This document shows positions 40,060-47,840 of a DNA stretch of 64,000 nt, one piece after another. A program made the position numbers and the translations under genes. The notes under the pieces are model-generated. The model was not told the origin of the DNA, made no database searches, and worked only from the letters and a program-made list of their open reading frames with translations. The DNA is taken from NCBI GenBank assembly GCA_025055675.1, contig JANWWT010000003.1:1-64000 (forward strand). The letters are read 5' to 3'. The stretch comes from Pseudanabaenaceae cyanobacterium SKYG29. GTDB taxonomy: Bacteria > Cyanobacteriota > Cyanobacteriia > Pseudanabaenales > Pseudanabaenaceae. How positions within the stretch are numbered: position 1 is the first letter of the stretch; each line of letters opens with the position of its first letter.

Positions 40060-40710
40060 ATGACCGATACCCTCTCCCAGAAAAAACGTTCCGTAAAAGC
40101 GATCGCCGAAGAAACCATGCACACGATCGGGATGGCACTGTTACTTTTTTTTGGGGTGCACACCTTCATTGCCGAAAACCGTTACATACCCTCCAGCTCC
40201 ATGGAGCCAACGCTACAGATCAAAGACCGATTGATTATTGAAAAAATTTCCTACTACTTCCGCAACCCCCAGCGGGGAGAGATCATTGTCTTTCATCCGC
40301 CCAACCATCCCGCTATTCCAAACAAAGGGAGTGTATACATTAAAAGGGTAATAGGACTACCTGGCGACAGGATCAGCATTCAGAATGGCACAGTCTATGT
40401 CAACGGCACACCTATTCCTGAACCCTATATCACTGCCCCTGCTGTCTATACGCTACCTACTACTGACCCTGCCCTGTGCCCTGACAACTGTTTCCAACCC
40501 AGCCAAATTGTGGAAATGAAGGGAGTACCCAGTTTCGTTGTTCCCCCCGACAGTTACTGGGTGATGGGGGATAATCGCAATAACAGTTTGGATTCCCATG
40601 TTTGGGGATTTTTACCGAGGGAAAATGTCGTGGGTCGGGCGGCTTTTCGTTATTGGCCCCCCAATCGTCGTGCTGGTGTGATTAGGACTCCTGAATACAC
40701 CTTGAACTGA
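40060..40710 (+). CDS. lepB: Type I signal peptidase (first of two in tandem)
   Basis: 216 residues from ATG 40060 with a GGAG site; the frame from 39958 lies within lysC and is rejected. One N-terminal membrane helix (about 21-38) precedes the catalytic Ser47 (PSSSMEPT) and Lys95 (VYIKRVIGLPGD). The closing MGDNRNNSLDSHVWGFLP box is intact. Compared with its neighbour it has an extra segment of about 25 residues (near 130-160) containing CPDNC, a close cysteine pair that could form a disulfide. It cleaves signal peptides of exported proteins. Confidence 0.94.
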   Translation: MTDTLSQKKRSVKAIAEETMHTIGMALLLFFGVHTFIAENRYIPSSSMEPTLQIKDRLIIEKISYYFRNPQRGEIIVFHPPNHPAIPNKGSVYIKRVIGLPGDRISIQNGTVYVNGTPIPEPYITAPAVYTLPTTDPALCPDNCFQPSQIVEMKGVPSFVVPPDSYWVMGDNRNNSLDSHVWGFLPRENVVGRAAFRYWPPNRRAGVIRTPEYTLN

Positions 40711-40712
40711 GT

Positions 40713-41306
40713 ATGGCTGAGTTTTCCTGGAAAGACTGGTGGCAGAAGCAGGGGGAATCCCTACGTATAATTCTCCTGTCTTTGGTGATAGCTGTTCTCC
40801 TGCGCTCCTTTGTCATAGAACCCCGCTATATCCCCTCGGGTTCCATGGAGCCGACATTGCAGGTCAACGATCGCATCATGGTCGAAAAACTGACTTACCA
40901 TTGGCGAGCACCCAAACGGGGAGAGATCATTGTCTTTGAGCCCCCTTTTATGGCAGGGAAAGCCTACATCAAGCGTGTGATCGGACTGCCGGGAGAACAG
41001 GTAGCCATCAAAGACGGCAAAGTATTTATCAACGGTATCCCCCTGGAGGAGCCATACATTCTGGAACCCCCCCGCTACGAAATTTCCCCTTTTGTGGTGC
41101 CCCCTGGTTACTACTGGGTGATGGGGGACAATCGCAACAACAGCAATGATTCCCATATTTGGGGGTTTCTCCCTCAAGAAAACATCCAAGGGCGAGCTAT
41201 TTTGCGCTTCTGGCCCCCCAACCTTCGTCTGGGTTTGATTACCTTGCCCCAGTATCCCCATCCCAACCTCAACATGGAGAAACAACTGATTGGCATTGAT
41301 TATTAA
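40713..41306 (+). CDS. lepB: Type I signal peptidase (second of two in tandem)
   Basis: A 197-residue paralogue of the preceding gene, starting 2 bases after its stop. Membrane helix at about 17-36, catalytic Ser44 (PSGSMEPT), Lys87 (AYIKRVIGLPGE) and the MGDNRNNSNDSHIWGFLP box. It lacks the cysteine-bearing insert of the first copy. Two signal peptidases with different jobs are known in other cyanobacteria; the side-by-side arrangement suggests tandem duplication followed by divergence. Its stop overlaps the convergent nagA stop by 4 bases. Confidence 0.94.
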   Translation: MAEFSWKDWWQKQGESLRIILLSLVIAVLLRSFVIEPRYIPSGSMEPTLQVNDRIMVEKLTYHWRAPKRGEIIVFEPPFMAGKAYIKRVIGLPGEQVAIKDGKVFINGIPLEEPYILEPPRYEISPFVVPPGYYWVMGDNRNNSNDSHIWGFLPQENIQGRAILRFWPPNLRLGLITLPQYPHPNLNMEKQLIGIDY

Positions 41307-42283
41307 CTGTAGCGCTTAAACTCGATTCCTCCCCCCTCTGCCTGGTACCAAACCAAAGAGGGCTGCTGTGGCAGGGGCAGACCCAAAGCCAGACGGGGAT
41401 GGATAGTTGCTAGAGCGAGGGCCTGTGGTAATGCACACACTCCCCAGTTCACTAAGTTAATCACTCCCGCCAGCAGACCCAGGGTAGTCCCTGCTAAAGT
41501 GCCGTCAGCTAGATAGCAACTGTTGTCTCTGACTGTTATCGATCGTTCGTCCCAGGGATATTCTCCTGTCGGCAAACCGAAGGGGGGAAGGGCATCACTG
41601 ACCAAAAATAGATGGTGCTGTTTTAAGCGGTAGACCAACTCAACTACTTGGGGGTGGAGATGTTTTCCATCGGCAATCAAACCACACCACATGGGGGCAG
41701 TAAGGGCAAAACCGACTACTCCTGGCTGCCGATGGTGGAGACTGGGCATGGCATTAAACAAATGGGTGACCAAATCTACACCCCTTGCGTAAGCTAGCTG
41801 TGCCTGCATCAGGGTACAAGTAGTGTGACCCATACTGAGCTTTATGCCTAGGTTTTGTAAAAAACTGATAACTTCACCTGTTTCATCTAATTCCGGCGCA
41901 ATAGTCATCAGACGGATAAGAGGTGCAAAATCTCCCACCACCCGCTTGGCATTTTCTAATGTCAGAGGTAGCAGATGAGTAGCAGGATGTGCCCCCCGCT
42001 TCTCAGGATGTAAGAACGGGCCCTCCAAATGTACGCCTAAAATCTCAGCTCCCCCTGTCCCCTGCGCCATAACTGCTTGAATGACAGATAACGATCGGTG
42101 TAAAGATTCCCTATCTGTAGTAACTAAAGTAGGGAGAAAAGCGTCAATCCCCTGGTCATACAAAAACTGACAGACCTGGATCAGTTTCTCTGTCTGCGAC
42201 CAGTCCAAACGGTTGAAAGACAGACCCAAGGCACCGTTAATTTGTAAATCTACTCCCCCCGCTGAATAGGTGAGAATCTCCAT
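41303..42283 (-). CDS. nagA: N-acetylglucosamine-6-phosphate deacetylase
   Basis: A 326-residue amidohydrolase, slightly shorter than the usual 380. Family landmarks are VDLQINGALG near the start, GVHLEGPFLHPEKRGAHP with the metal-binding Glu, SMGHTTC, THLFNAMPSLHHRQPG and LVSDALPPFG with the catalytic Asp. It deacetylates GlcNAc-6-phosphate in amino-sugar recycling. No nagB or peptidoglycan-recycling gene is adjacent. One base separates it from the upstream HerA-like gene. Confidence 0.88.
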   Translation of the reverse strand: MEILTYSAGGVDLQINGALGLSFNRLDWSQTEKLIQVCQFLYDQGIDAFLPTLVTTDRESLHRSLSVIQAVMAQGTGGAEILGVHLEGPFLHPEKRGAHPATHLLPLTLENAKRVVGDFAPLIRLMTIAPELDETGEVISFLQNLGIKLSMGHTTCTLMQAQLAYARGVDLVTHLFNAMPSLHHRQPGVVGFALTAPMWCGLIADGKHLHPQVVELVYRLKQHHLFLVSDALPPFGLPTGEYPWDERSITVRDNSCYLADGTLAGTTLGLLAGVINLVNWGVCALPQALALATIHPRLALGLPLPQQPSLVWYQAEGGGIEFKRYS

Positions 42284-42284
42284 C

Positions 42285-43982
42285 CTAAAACCCTAAATCC
42301 GCCCGTGCCACTTCCGCTGCCTCTAGTACCTGCTCTGTGGAAGCTTTTTCCCAGTTGGTTTCACCAATTTCTTGGTAGAACTGTTCATCATAGCGCCTGG
42401 TTTGAATGACAACTGGCATCGGTACCGCATGACCTAAAACTAGTGCCTGTTGTTTCGAGTCCAGTTTCGCTAGCACCGACCGCAAATTCCCGCTCCCCGC
42501 TACTCCTGTAAAAATCGCCTCAATATCTTTTTCATCATTCAAGAGAGCTGTGATTCTGGTGCCAATCTGAGACATGACTTCATTGTCAATCCCTGACGGT
42601 CGTTGGTCAACCACTAAAAGAGTGACAAAGTATTTGCGCATCTCCCTGGCAATGGTGCCAAAAATAGTCTGCTTAGCAGTCAGGGGATTCAAAAAGCGGT
42701 GGGCTTCTTCAATGGTGATCATCAACTGAATGGGACGATCGCTGGGATTTTTGGTCTGCAGGAATTTCTCCGCCTGGCGGACATAGGCTTGGTGGATACG
42801 GCGGGTGATAATATTTGTCGCTAACATGTAGGAGAGTAAATTGGACTGGGAACCAAATTCAATGACAATATGTTTGTGGGCACTGAGGGCATCCAATATC
42901 TGTTTGATATGATTGTCAGGACAGGTGCGCTTTAAGTATTTCAATTCCTCTAACCGCATTAGCTTGCGCTGCAATGCCATGATGGAAGACTTACTGCCCA
43001 TGCGGGTTTCACAGAACTCTTGAATCTCAGCATTGCTCATGCCCAGTAACCGATCGATCCACTGCTTGCCAAACTCATTGCGCAAAATGATGGCATTTTC
43101 AATGCTCGCCTCCGATAGATTCAGTTCCTCTTTGACCAGCAATAAATCTTCTACTTCAATCTGATCAAGACCGATGTAGAGTTCCTGGGCATCTCTCACC
43201 CCCCGCCGCTTAGTTGAATCGGGGTCAAGGGTGTAAATCTGTACCTGGCTAGGAAACAGTTGCCGCAGTCCTTTGACAGTATGGGTTTTCTTACCTTCCG
43301 CTGCTGCTTCCCAGCCGTATTCTGAGTGCATATCAAAAATGAGATTGACCGCTGCCCGTTTGCGAATAATCCCCGACAATAATAGCCGCGTCAGAAAGGA
43401 TTTACCTGTACCTGATTTGCCAAAAATACCATTACTCCGCTCCACAAACCGATCGAGGTCAATGCAGACCGGCACATCCATGTCCACAGGGTGACCAATG
43501 GCGAAGTTGCGCTTATGGGGGTCATCTTCCCAGCCAAAGACAATGCGAAAATCTCGCTCCACTGCTTCAAATACCTGGGAAAAGTGGGTTGGTACTGTCT
43601 TTACTGGTAAGAGATTGACTTCCGTCTCTGCCTCGATCGGTTGCCGTTGGCGTTTTCCCTTCTTTGGCAGTGGTAACAAGTCGATCGGGCTGTCAAACAT
43701 CAACATCGGTGCCAAGTTGATGGTGCCAAAAGTACCAGTACCTGCCAGCACTTCCGTCAAGAACAGATTTTGCGGATCAGGGGGATTGATTAAGATGCGG
43801 GGGCTTGCCGTTCCCAGGGCTACATCCGTCAAAATACAAAAGAAACGAGCGCGCCTACCCTGGACAACCAAAAACTTCCCCACTCGCATTTCTTCCACTG
43901 ACACATCGCCGTACAAACGCACTGCCAAACCCTGACTCAGAGAACCTTGTACAACTACCCCCAATGGTCTGTTACCATCCAT
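42285..43982 (-). CDS. HerA-like (DUF87) P-loop ATPase
   Basis: A 565-residue ATPase of the HerA/FtsK superfamily. An N-terminal beta-rich HAS-barrel-like part (about 1-110) is followed by Walker A GIFGKSGTGKSF near residue 190, FDMHSEYGWEA, a helical insertion, and Walker B LMITIEEAHRFLNP. Such proteins translocate DNA and often pair with the NurA nuclease; none is adjacent. In cyanobacteria this conserved protein is of unknown role. It probably forms an operon with nagA, although a functional link is not obvious. Confidence 0.82.
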   Translation of the reverse strand: MDGNRPLGVVVQGSLSQGLAVRLYGDVSVEEMRVGKFLVVQGRRARFFCILTDVALGTASPRILINPPDPQNLFLTEVLAGTGTFGTINLAPMLMFDSPIDLLPLPKKGKRQRQPIEAETEVNLLPVKTVPTHFSQVFEAVERDFRIVFGWEDDPHKRNFAIGHPVDMDVPVCIDLDRFVERSNGIFGKSGTGKSFLTRLLLSGIIRKRAAVNLIFDMHSEYGWEAAAEGKKTHTVKGLRQLFPSQVQIYTLDPDSTKRRGVRDAQELYIGLDQIEVEDLLLVKEELNLSEASIENAIILRNEFGKQWIDRLLGMSNAEIQEFCETRMGSKSSIMALQRKLMRLEELKYLKRTCPDNHIKQILDALSAHKHIVIEFGSQSNLLSYMLATNIITRRIHQAYVRQAEKFLQTKNPSDRPIQLMITIEEAHRFLNPLTAKQTIFGTIAREMRKYFVTLLVVDQRPSGIDNEVMSQIGTRITALLNDEKDIEAIFTGVAGSGNLRSVLAKLDSKQQALVLGHAVPMPVVIQTRRYDEQFYQEIGETNWEKASTEQVLEAAEVARADLGF

Positions 43983-44052
43983 CTGTTGCCATCTTTCCGT
44001 TTTGGTGATCGTAACAGAAAATGATTGACTTTGTCAGCTCTGTTGTTTTGTG

Positions 44053-44081
44053 TTGATCATTGCCCTTGCCAGTTGTAGAAT
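44053..44081 (+). promoter_or_regulatory. Putative promoter for the 44110-46447 operon
   Basis: TTGATC (44053-44058) and TAGAAT (44076-44081) are separated by 17 bases, a reasonable sigma-70 pair about 28 bases before the ATG at 44110. Confidence 0.45.
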
Positions 44082-44109
44082 GATGTTAGCAAATCTGGGA
44101 GAAACTTCC

Positions 44110-44511
44110 ATGCGTCTTCTCATGCTGGCACCGATCGTGATAGTCTTGCCTTTGCAAGCGCAGCTACTGACTCCCCTAGCACCAGCTCCTGTCATTCCTT
44201 CCACTACACCTGGGCTGAGTTTTCCCCGTGGTCGTGACAAGACCTGTCCTGACGGTACTGCCCTTAACCCCAGACTGGGGCGCTGTTTGCCGACGCGAGA
44301 AGGTAGGAGTCTCCTGCGGGAAGAAGCCTTAGATGTGCCAACTAATGCAGATGGTGCAGTTAGTAGTAGCGATGTCCCTGTTTCTCCCGCGGTTGCTAAA
44401 TTACCGAATGCCAAACAACTGGTACAAGAAGCAACTGAATCCTGCCAAGCCTATCCTGGTACTGTACCAACACCAATGCTAGGAGGCTACGCCTGTCTAC
44501 CGCGCAAATGA
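44110..44511 (+). CDS. Small secreted cysteine-containing protein, function unknown
   Basis: 133 residues from ATG 44110, preceded by GGAGAAA; the frame can be extended 20 codons upstream but without support. A signal peptide (MRLLMLAPIVIVLPLQA) is followed by a Pro-rich stretch and four cysteines spaced as two pairs (DKTCPDGTALNPRLGRC and ESCQAYPGTVPTPMLGGYAC). Both pairs contain a PxPxxGxxxC-like pattern, suggesting two small disulfide-bonded units. The next gene starts one base after its stop codon, so it may act with that cell-wall enzyme. Confidence 0.65.
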   Translation: MRLLMLAPIVIVLPLQAQLLTPLAPAPVIPSTTPGLSFPRGRDKTCPDGTALNPRLGRCLPTREGRSLLREEALDVPTNADGAVSSSDVPVSPAVAKLPNAKQLVQEATESCQAYPGTVPTPMLGGYACLPRK

Positions 44512-44512
44512 C

Positions 44513-46447
44513 ATGGGAAAAACTAAACACCCTGCCCGCAGGCACAAGCCTCCTTCTGTGGTCGCTACTTTCCTGTTCTTCCTGCTGATTGGTGGAGCAA
44601 TTGGCGTAGGGGCAATCGTGACTTATTCCGTACTCCAGGCCTTCCGTCCCTTGCAAGCTAATTTTTCCTACAATTCGGCGGTTCGCGAGTCGCACCGAGC
44701 AGCTGCCTACCAGAGAATCCCTAGCGGTTCGCGAGTCTCACCGAGCGGCTGTGAAGCCCCTGCTCTAGCCAGCTTGACGGACAATCTCCAGCAATTGCGC
44801 ACTGCTGCCCTCAATCCCCTGGAAGCATTCTATCCCCTTATTAAGGCAGAGATTATCACTGCCCTGCTCCCCCCTAGCTATCCCTACATCCATGAAGGGG
44901 CGAGGGGAACCTACGTGCCTATCCTGATGTACCACGACATTACCCCTGTCAAAGAGGTAGACTACGACGTGACTCCCCAAGAGCTGGCAGAACACTTTGC
45001 TACTTTGAAAGCAGCGGGGATGAACCCCATCACCATGGACCAGTTGCTGCGGCACTTAGAAACCGGTGCTAGTTTGCCCCCCAAGCCCATACTTTTAACT
45101 TTTGATGATAATTATCGCGGGCAGTACCTCTACGCCTTTCCTCTCCTCAAACAATACAATTTCCCGGCGGTGTGGTCTGTACATACAGGTTTTGTGGGCA
45201 GTACCCAGGGTAAACCTAAAGCCACTTGGGCAGAATTGCAGGAAATGGCCCAGAGCGGGTTAATCACCATTGCTTCCCACACTGTCAGTCACCGCAACTT
45301 GACAGAACTGTCTCCTGCAGAAATCGATCGGGAACTGGTGGAATCGAAAAAAATCCTGGAGTCCAAGTTAGGGCGACCGATTAAGTATTTCACTTATCCA
45401 GAGGGCAGCTACACCCCTGCCATTAAGGAGCAGGTAGCCCAGGCAGGTTACCGCGCCGCTTTGTCTATGAGTCTAGACCCCAACTACGAAACCTCGGCGA
45501 CGGAATCGGAGGATGTGTTTAGTCTACGCCGCTATGGTCAGTCCCGCTTTAGTGATGTAGTTAAGGAAGCGCAGCAGCCGCTCGGTGAGACTCGCGAACC
45601 GCCGCTCGGTGAGACTCGCGAACCGCGGTGGGCGGAAACCAATTTCGCTGCCGTAGTACCCGTCAAGCAGGGCTTTGCCCCAGTGAATTTCCATAGCTCG
45701 ATCGAGAAACATCAAGTGAGGGTGGACGGGATACGCCTAACCCTAGTGTTTGGGGGACAGCCCGTAACAGCCCATGCTGATAGTCGCTATCAAGTGGAGG
45801 AAATTCAAAAAACAATCCCCAACGCTGTGGCGGCTGTAGATGGGGGCTTTTTCTCCCTAGAATTGTTAGACAGTAATCAAATGATAGGTCCTGTCCTTAG
45901 TCGCTATTCCCAGACGGCGGGGGTATTCAATCCAGGCAAGAAAGGAGAAAATCCCCTTCTGCGGGGCCGACCATTGGTGCTAATTTCCGATCGCACAGTC
46001 AAATTTGTGCCCTATGACCCCGATCGGCACATTTCCCTGGCAGCAGTGGAGCAAGAACTACCAGGAGTGAAGGATGCCTTTGTAGCAGCGGGTTGGCTGG
46101 TCAAAAATGGCAAACCTAGGGATGCCGCTAGTTTCGGCAAACTCTATGGCTTTGATGCGGAACGGGATAGAGCTTTTTGGGGTATCGATCGGGCGGGTCG
46201 TCCCATGATTGGGGTGACGATGGACATGGTGGACTCCGTGCGATTGGGGCAGATTTTAGCAAAAGTGGGCATCTACGAGGCGGTGATGTTAGACTCTGGT
46301 GCTAGCGCTGCCCTGTCCTACGAGGGTAAATCAGTGATGGAATATCAGCCCCGCCCCGTCCCCCATGTCGTAGCCTTGCTCCCCCCCCAACCAGTACCAG
46401 CATCAGAGAAGAAAGACAATACCGATTGGTGTCAGGTCAGCTACTGA
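44513..46447 (+). CDS. Polysaccharide deacetylase fused to a phosphodiester-glycosidase (NAGPA-like) domain
   Basis: A 644-residue membrane-anchored protein. A basic start and one membrane helix (16-42) lead to a NodB domain (about 133-345) with the metal Asp pair in TFDDNY (198-199) and H256-x3-H260 in ASHTVSHRNL. A C-terminal domain (about 375-635) has VAAVDGGFFSLE, GVTMDMVDSVRLGQIL and MLDSGASAALSYEG, typical of phosphodiester glycosidase/NAGPA proteins. It probably deacetylates and trims cell-wall or surface glycans outside the membrane. Four copies of a dispersed DNA repeat sit in the linkers (residues 56-64, 70-79 and 356-371), read in three different frames. Confidence 0.9.
   Translation: MGKTKHPARRHKPPSVVATFLFFLLIGGAIGVGAIVTYSVLQAFRPLQANFSYNSAVRESHRAAAYQRIPSGSRVSPSGCEAPALASLTDNLQQLRTAALNPLEAFYPLIKAEIITALLPPSYPYIHEGARGTYVPILMYHDITPVKEVDYDVTPQELAEHFATLKAAGMNPITMDQLLRHLETGASLPPKPILLTFDDNYRGQYLYAFPLLKQYNFPAVWSVHTGFVGSTQGKPKATWAELQEMAQSGLITIASHTVSHRNLTELSPAEIDRELVESKKILESKLGRPIKYFTYPEGSYTPAIKEQVAQAGYRAALSMSLDPNYETSATESEDVFSLRRYGQSRFSDVVKEAQQPLGETREPPLGETREPRWAETNFAAVVPVKQGFAPVNFHSSIEKHQVRVDGIRLTLVFGGQPVTAHADSRYQVEEIQKTIPNAVAAVDGGFFSLELLDSNQMIGPVLSRYSQTAGVFNPGKKGENPLLRGRPLVLISDRTVKFVPYDPDRHISLAAVEQELPGVKDAFVAAGWLVKNGKPRDAASFGKLYGFDAERDRAFWGIDRAGRPMIGVTMDMVDSVRLGQILAKVGIYEAVMLDSGASAALSYEGKSVMEYQPRPVPHVVALLPPQPVPASEKKDNTDWCQVSY
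44678..44705 (-). repeat. Dispersed 24-bp repeat, copy in the deacetylase N-terminal linker (first)
   Basis: A copy with one change in the core (TCGGTGCGACTCGCGA on the minus strand). It is read here as AVRESHRAA, immediately after the membrane helix. Confidence 0.8.
44724..44751 (-). repeat. Dispersed 24-bp repeat, copy in the deacetylase N-terminal linker (second)
   Basis: All 28 bases match the nrdJ copy exactly. It is read here as SGSRVSPSGC, a different frame from its neighbour 46 bases away. Confidence 0.85.
45575..45626 (+). repeat. Two tandem 24-bp repeat units between the deacetylase and glycosidase domains
   Basis: Two units with identical 24-base cores beginning at 45581 and 45605 encode PLGETREP twice. 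Orientation is opposite to the two copies at the start of the same gene. Confidence 0.9.
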
Positions 46448-46890
46448 TTCATTTCACTGAAACTGAGGCGGAATTTAGTTTTAGTCCTCTGTTTAGTGCC
46501 GATCCAAATTTGATAAGTGCCGGCTGTCCACATTCCAGAGAGTTCGGGGTTTTCCTGGCGACAAAACACCCCATCAGGTCCCTGTACCAACAAAATTAAC
46601 CCCTCCCCCTGCACCTTGACATTGAGGTAGGGGAAATTCTGGGGCAAGGGCAAAAGATAGGTGGGATGGCTGCTACTGTAACCCTCGCATTTTCCCTTTA
46701 CTTCCTTCCCCTTAACAATTTCCCCAATGGGAATGTTCCCTTCCACCTTGCCTTCGATCACAATGGGGTCAGGCTTAAACTTAGGGGCAATGGGTTTGAG
46801 CATCTCCTGGCAACTCCCCCGCTCGGTGAGACTCGCGAACCCCCAGGGGGCTAAGCATAGGGCAGCCCAAAAAAGAACTACACTTCTCAT
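46441..46890 (-). CDS. Secreted protein of a tandem paralogous pair (downstream copy)
   Basis: A 149-residue protein with an N-terminal hydrophobic signal region whose end (GFASLTERG) is encoded by a dispersed repeat copy. The mature part resembles the next gene upstream: KPDPIVIEGKVEGNIP, SSSHPTYLLPLPQNFPYL, GLILLVQGPDGVFCRQ and AGTYQIWIGTKQ align with matching segments there. The glycine-rich GTYQIWIGT motif is like that of bacterial PPC-type beta-sandwich domains. It overlaps the convergent deacetylase stop by 7 bases. Function unknown. Confidence 0.75.
   Translation of the reverse strand: MRSVVLFWAALCLAPWGFASLTERGSCQEMLKPIAPKFKPDPIVIEGKVEGNIPIGEIVKGKEVKGKCEGYSSSHPTYLLPLPQNFPYLNVKVQGEGLILLVQGPDGVFCRQENPELSGMWTAGTYQIWIGTKQRTKTKFRLSFSEMNQ
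46819..46842 (+). repeat. Dispersed 24-bp repeat, copy in the 46441-46890 gene
   Basis: Carries the exact TCGGTGAGACTCGCGA core. On the coding (minus) strand it is read as GFASLTERG at the end of the signal region. Confidence 0.85.
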
Positions 46891-47342
46891 TTGTGGGGCG
46901 TTTCACTGATAGACAAAGTGTAATCTACCGATCGACCCTGCTCCCCTGTCCCTACCCACACCTGGTAAATGCCCTTGGCCAAACGGGCGGAAACCCTAGG
47001 GCTACGTCCTCGGTACTCGTCATCGCCGCACCAAACCATCCCCCCCGGTCCCTTCACCAGCATTGTCAAATCTTGATTGACATCCCGTGTCAGTGCCACC
47101 ATGTCCAGGAGGGGAAAAGACTCCGTCACCGTCAACAGATGATTCGGTTCACTCTGGGCAAACCCCCGACAGCCAGAGGCACTCCCCGCCAGCACTGCTA
47201 AACTCACATCCCCCCCAGCTCTCCCACTCATCTGTAGCGGGTCAGGACGAAAATTACGACTCAACAGCAGCGTTTGCCCCATCCCTGGCAGAGCATACAA
47301 AAGGACTAACCCCCACCGCCAAATAACTCCCTTGACTGCCAT
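46887..47342 (-). CDS. Secreted protein of a tandem paralogous pair (upstream copy)
   Basis: A 151-residue protein with a signal peptide (about 1-22, ending GMGQ). It shares with its downstream neighbour the order RPDPLQMSGRAGGDVS, PNHLLTVTESFPLLDM, LTMLVKGPGGMVWCGDD and KGIYQVWVGTGEQ. It lacks the repeat insertion seen in the partner. The downstream copy begins 4 bases before its stop, so both are translated together. A PPC-like beta-sandwich is my best structural guess; the role is unknown. Confidence 0.75.
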   Translation of the reverse strand: MAVKGVIWRWGLVLLYALPGMGQTLLLSRNFRPDPLQMSGRAGGDVSLAVLAGSASGCRGFAQSEPNHLLTVTESFPLLDMVALTRDVNQDLTMLVKGPGGMVWCGDDEYRGRSPRVSARLAKGIYQVWVGTGEQGRSVDYTLSISETPHK

Positions 47343-47441
47343 ATCTTGCCTCCCACTCCTTAAATCTTCAGACTATGCCCATCCCCCTCTGTTCCAATGT
47401 AAATAAATATTACAATTTATCTGGTTTGCTGGCACGACAGC

Positions 47442-47470
47442 TTGACAGAAAAAAGGGAGCAAATTAGAGT
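47442..47470 (+). promoter_or_regulatory. Putative promoter of the RHH-ycf46 operon
   Basis: A perfect -35 TTGACA (47442-47447) lies 17 bases before TAGAGT (47465-47470), a weak -10. The ATG of the RHH gene follows at 47503. Confidence 0.45.
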
Positions 47471-47502
47471 ATTATGAACTCGGGTACTTCGAGAAACCAT
47501 AT

Positions 47503-47805
47503 ATGCAACAAGATAGGCACAAGGTAACGTTACATTTGTCAAAGGAGCTCCACCACCAATTAAAGGTGCGATCGGTGTTGGCAGAGACCACAATGTCGGA
47601 GATGGCAGAGCAGGCAATTGCCTTTTACCTGCAGCACCCTGAGGTAGTGGAAGCAATGGGTGCGGGGCATATCCATCGGGTATACCATTGTCCTGCCTGC
47701 ACTCAGCCTGTAGTGCTACGGCAAGGGAAGCTAGTCAAAATTAGCGAAACGCCGTCTCCACTGACTGTGTTAGAAGATAACGACACACAATTAGTGCACT
47801 GTTAA
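47503..47805 (+). CDS. Ribbon-helix-helix protein with a CxxC knuckle
   Basis: A 100-residue protein. Residues 6-45 (HKVTLHLSKELHHQLKVRSVLAETTMSEMAEQAIAFYL) are a ribbon-helix-helix DNA-binding fold of the CopG/MetJ type. A YHCPACTQPVV segment follows, with a Cys pair that could be half of a zinc site (the second pair is missing unless His residues or the terminal Cys serve). It ends 35 bases before ycf46 and is probably co-transcribed, so it may regulate this unit. That is inference. Confidence 0.75.
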   Translation: MQQDRHKVTLHLSKELHHQLKVRSVLAETTMSEMAEQAIAFYLQHPEVVEAMGAGHIHRVYHCPACTQPVVLRQGKLVKISETPSPLTVLEDNDTQLVHC

Positions 47806-47840
47806 AGCAAAGGTTATGGCGATTACCCAAGGGTGAAACT

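Noticed and set aside
45575-45626. Possible CRISPR-like direct repeats (also 63542-63588)
   Set aside because: Only two units with no spacers; the period equals the unit length, and both lie inside coding sequence.
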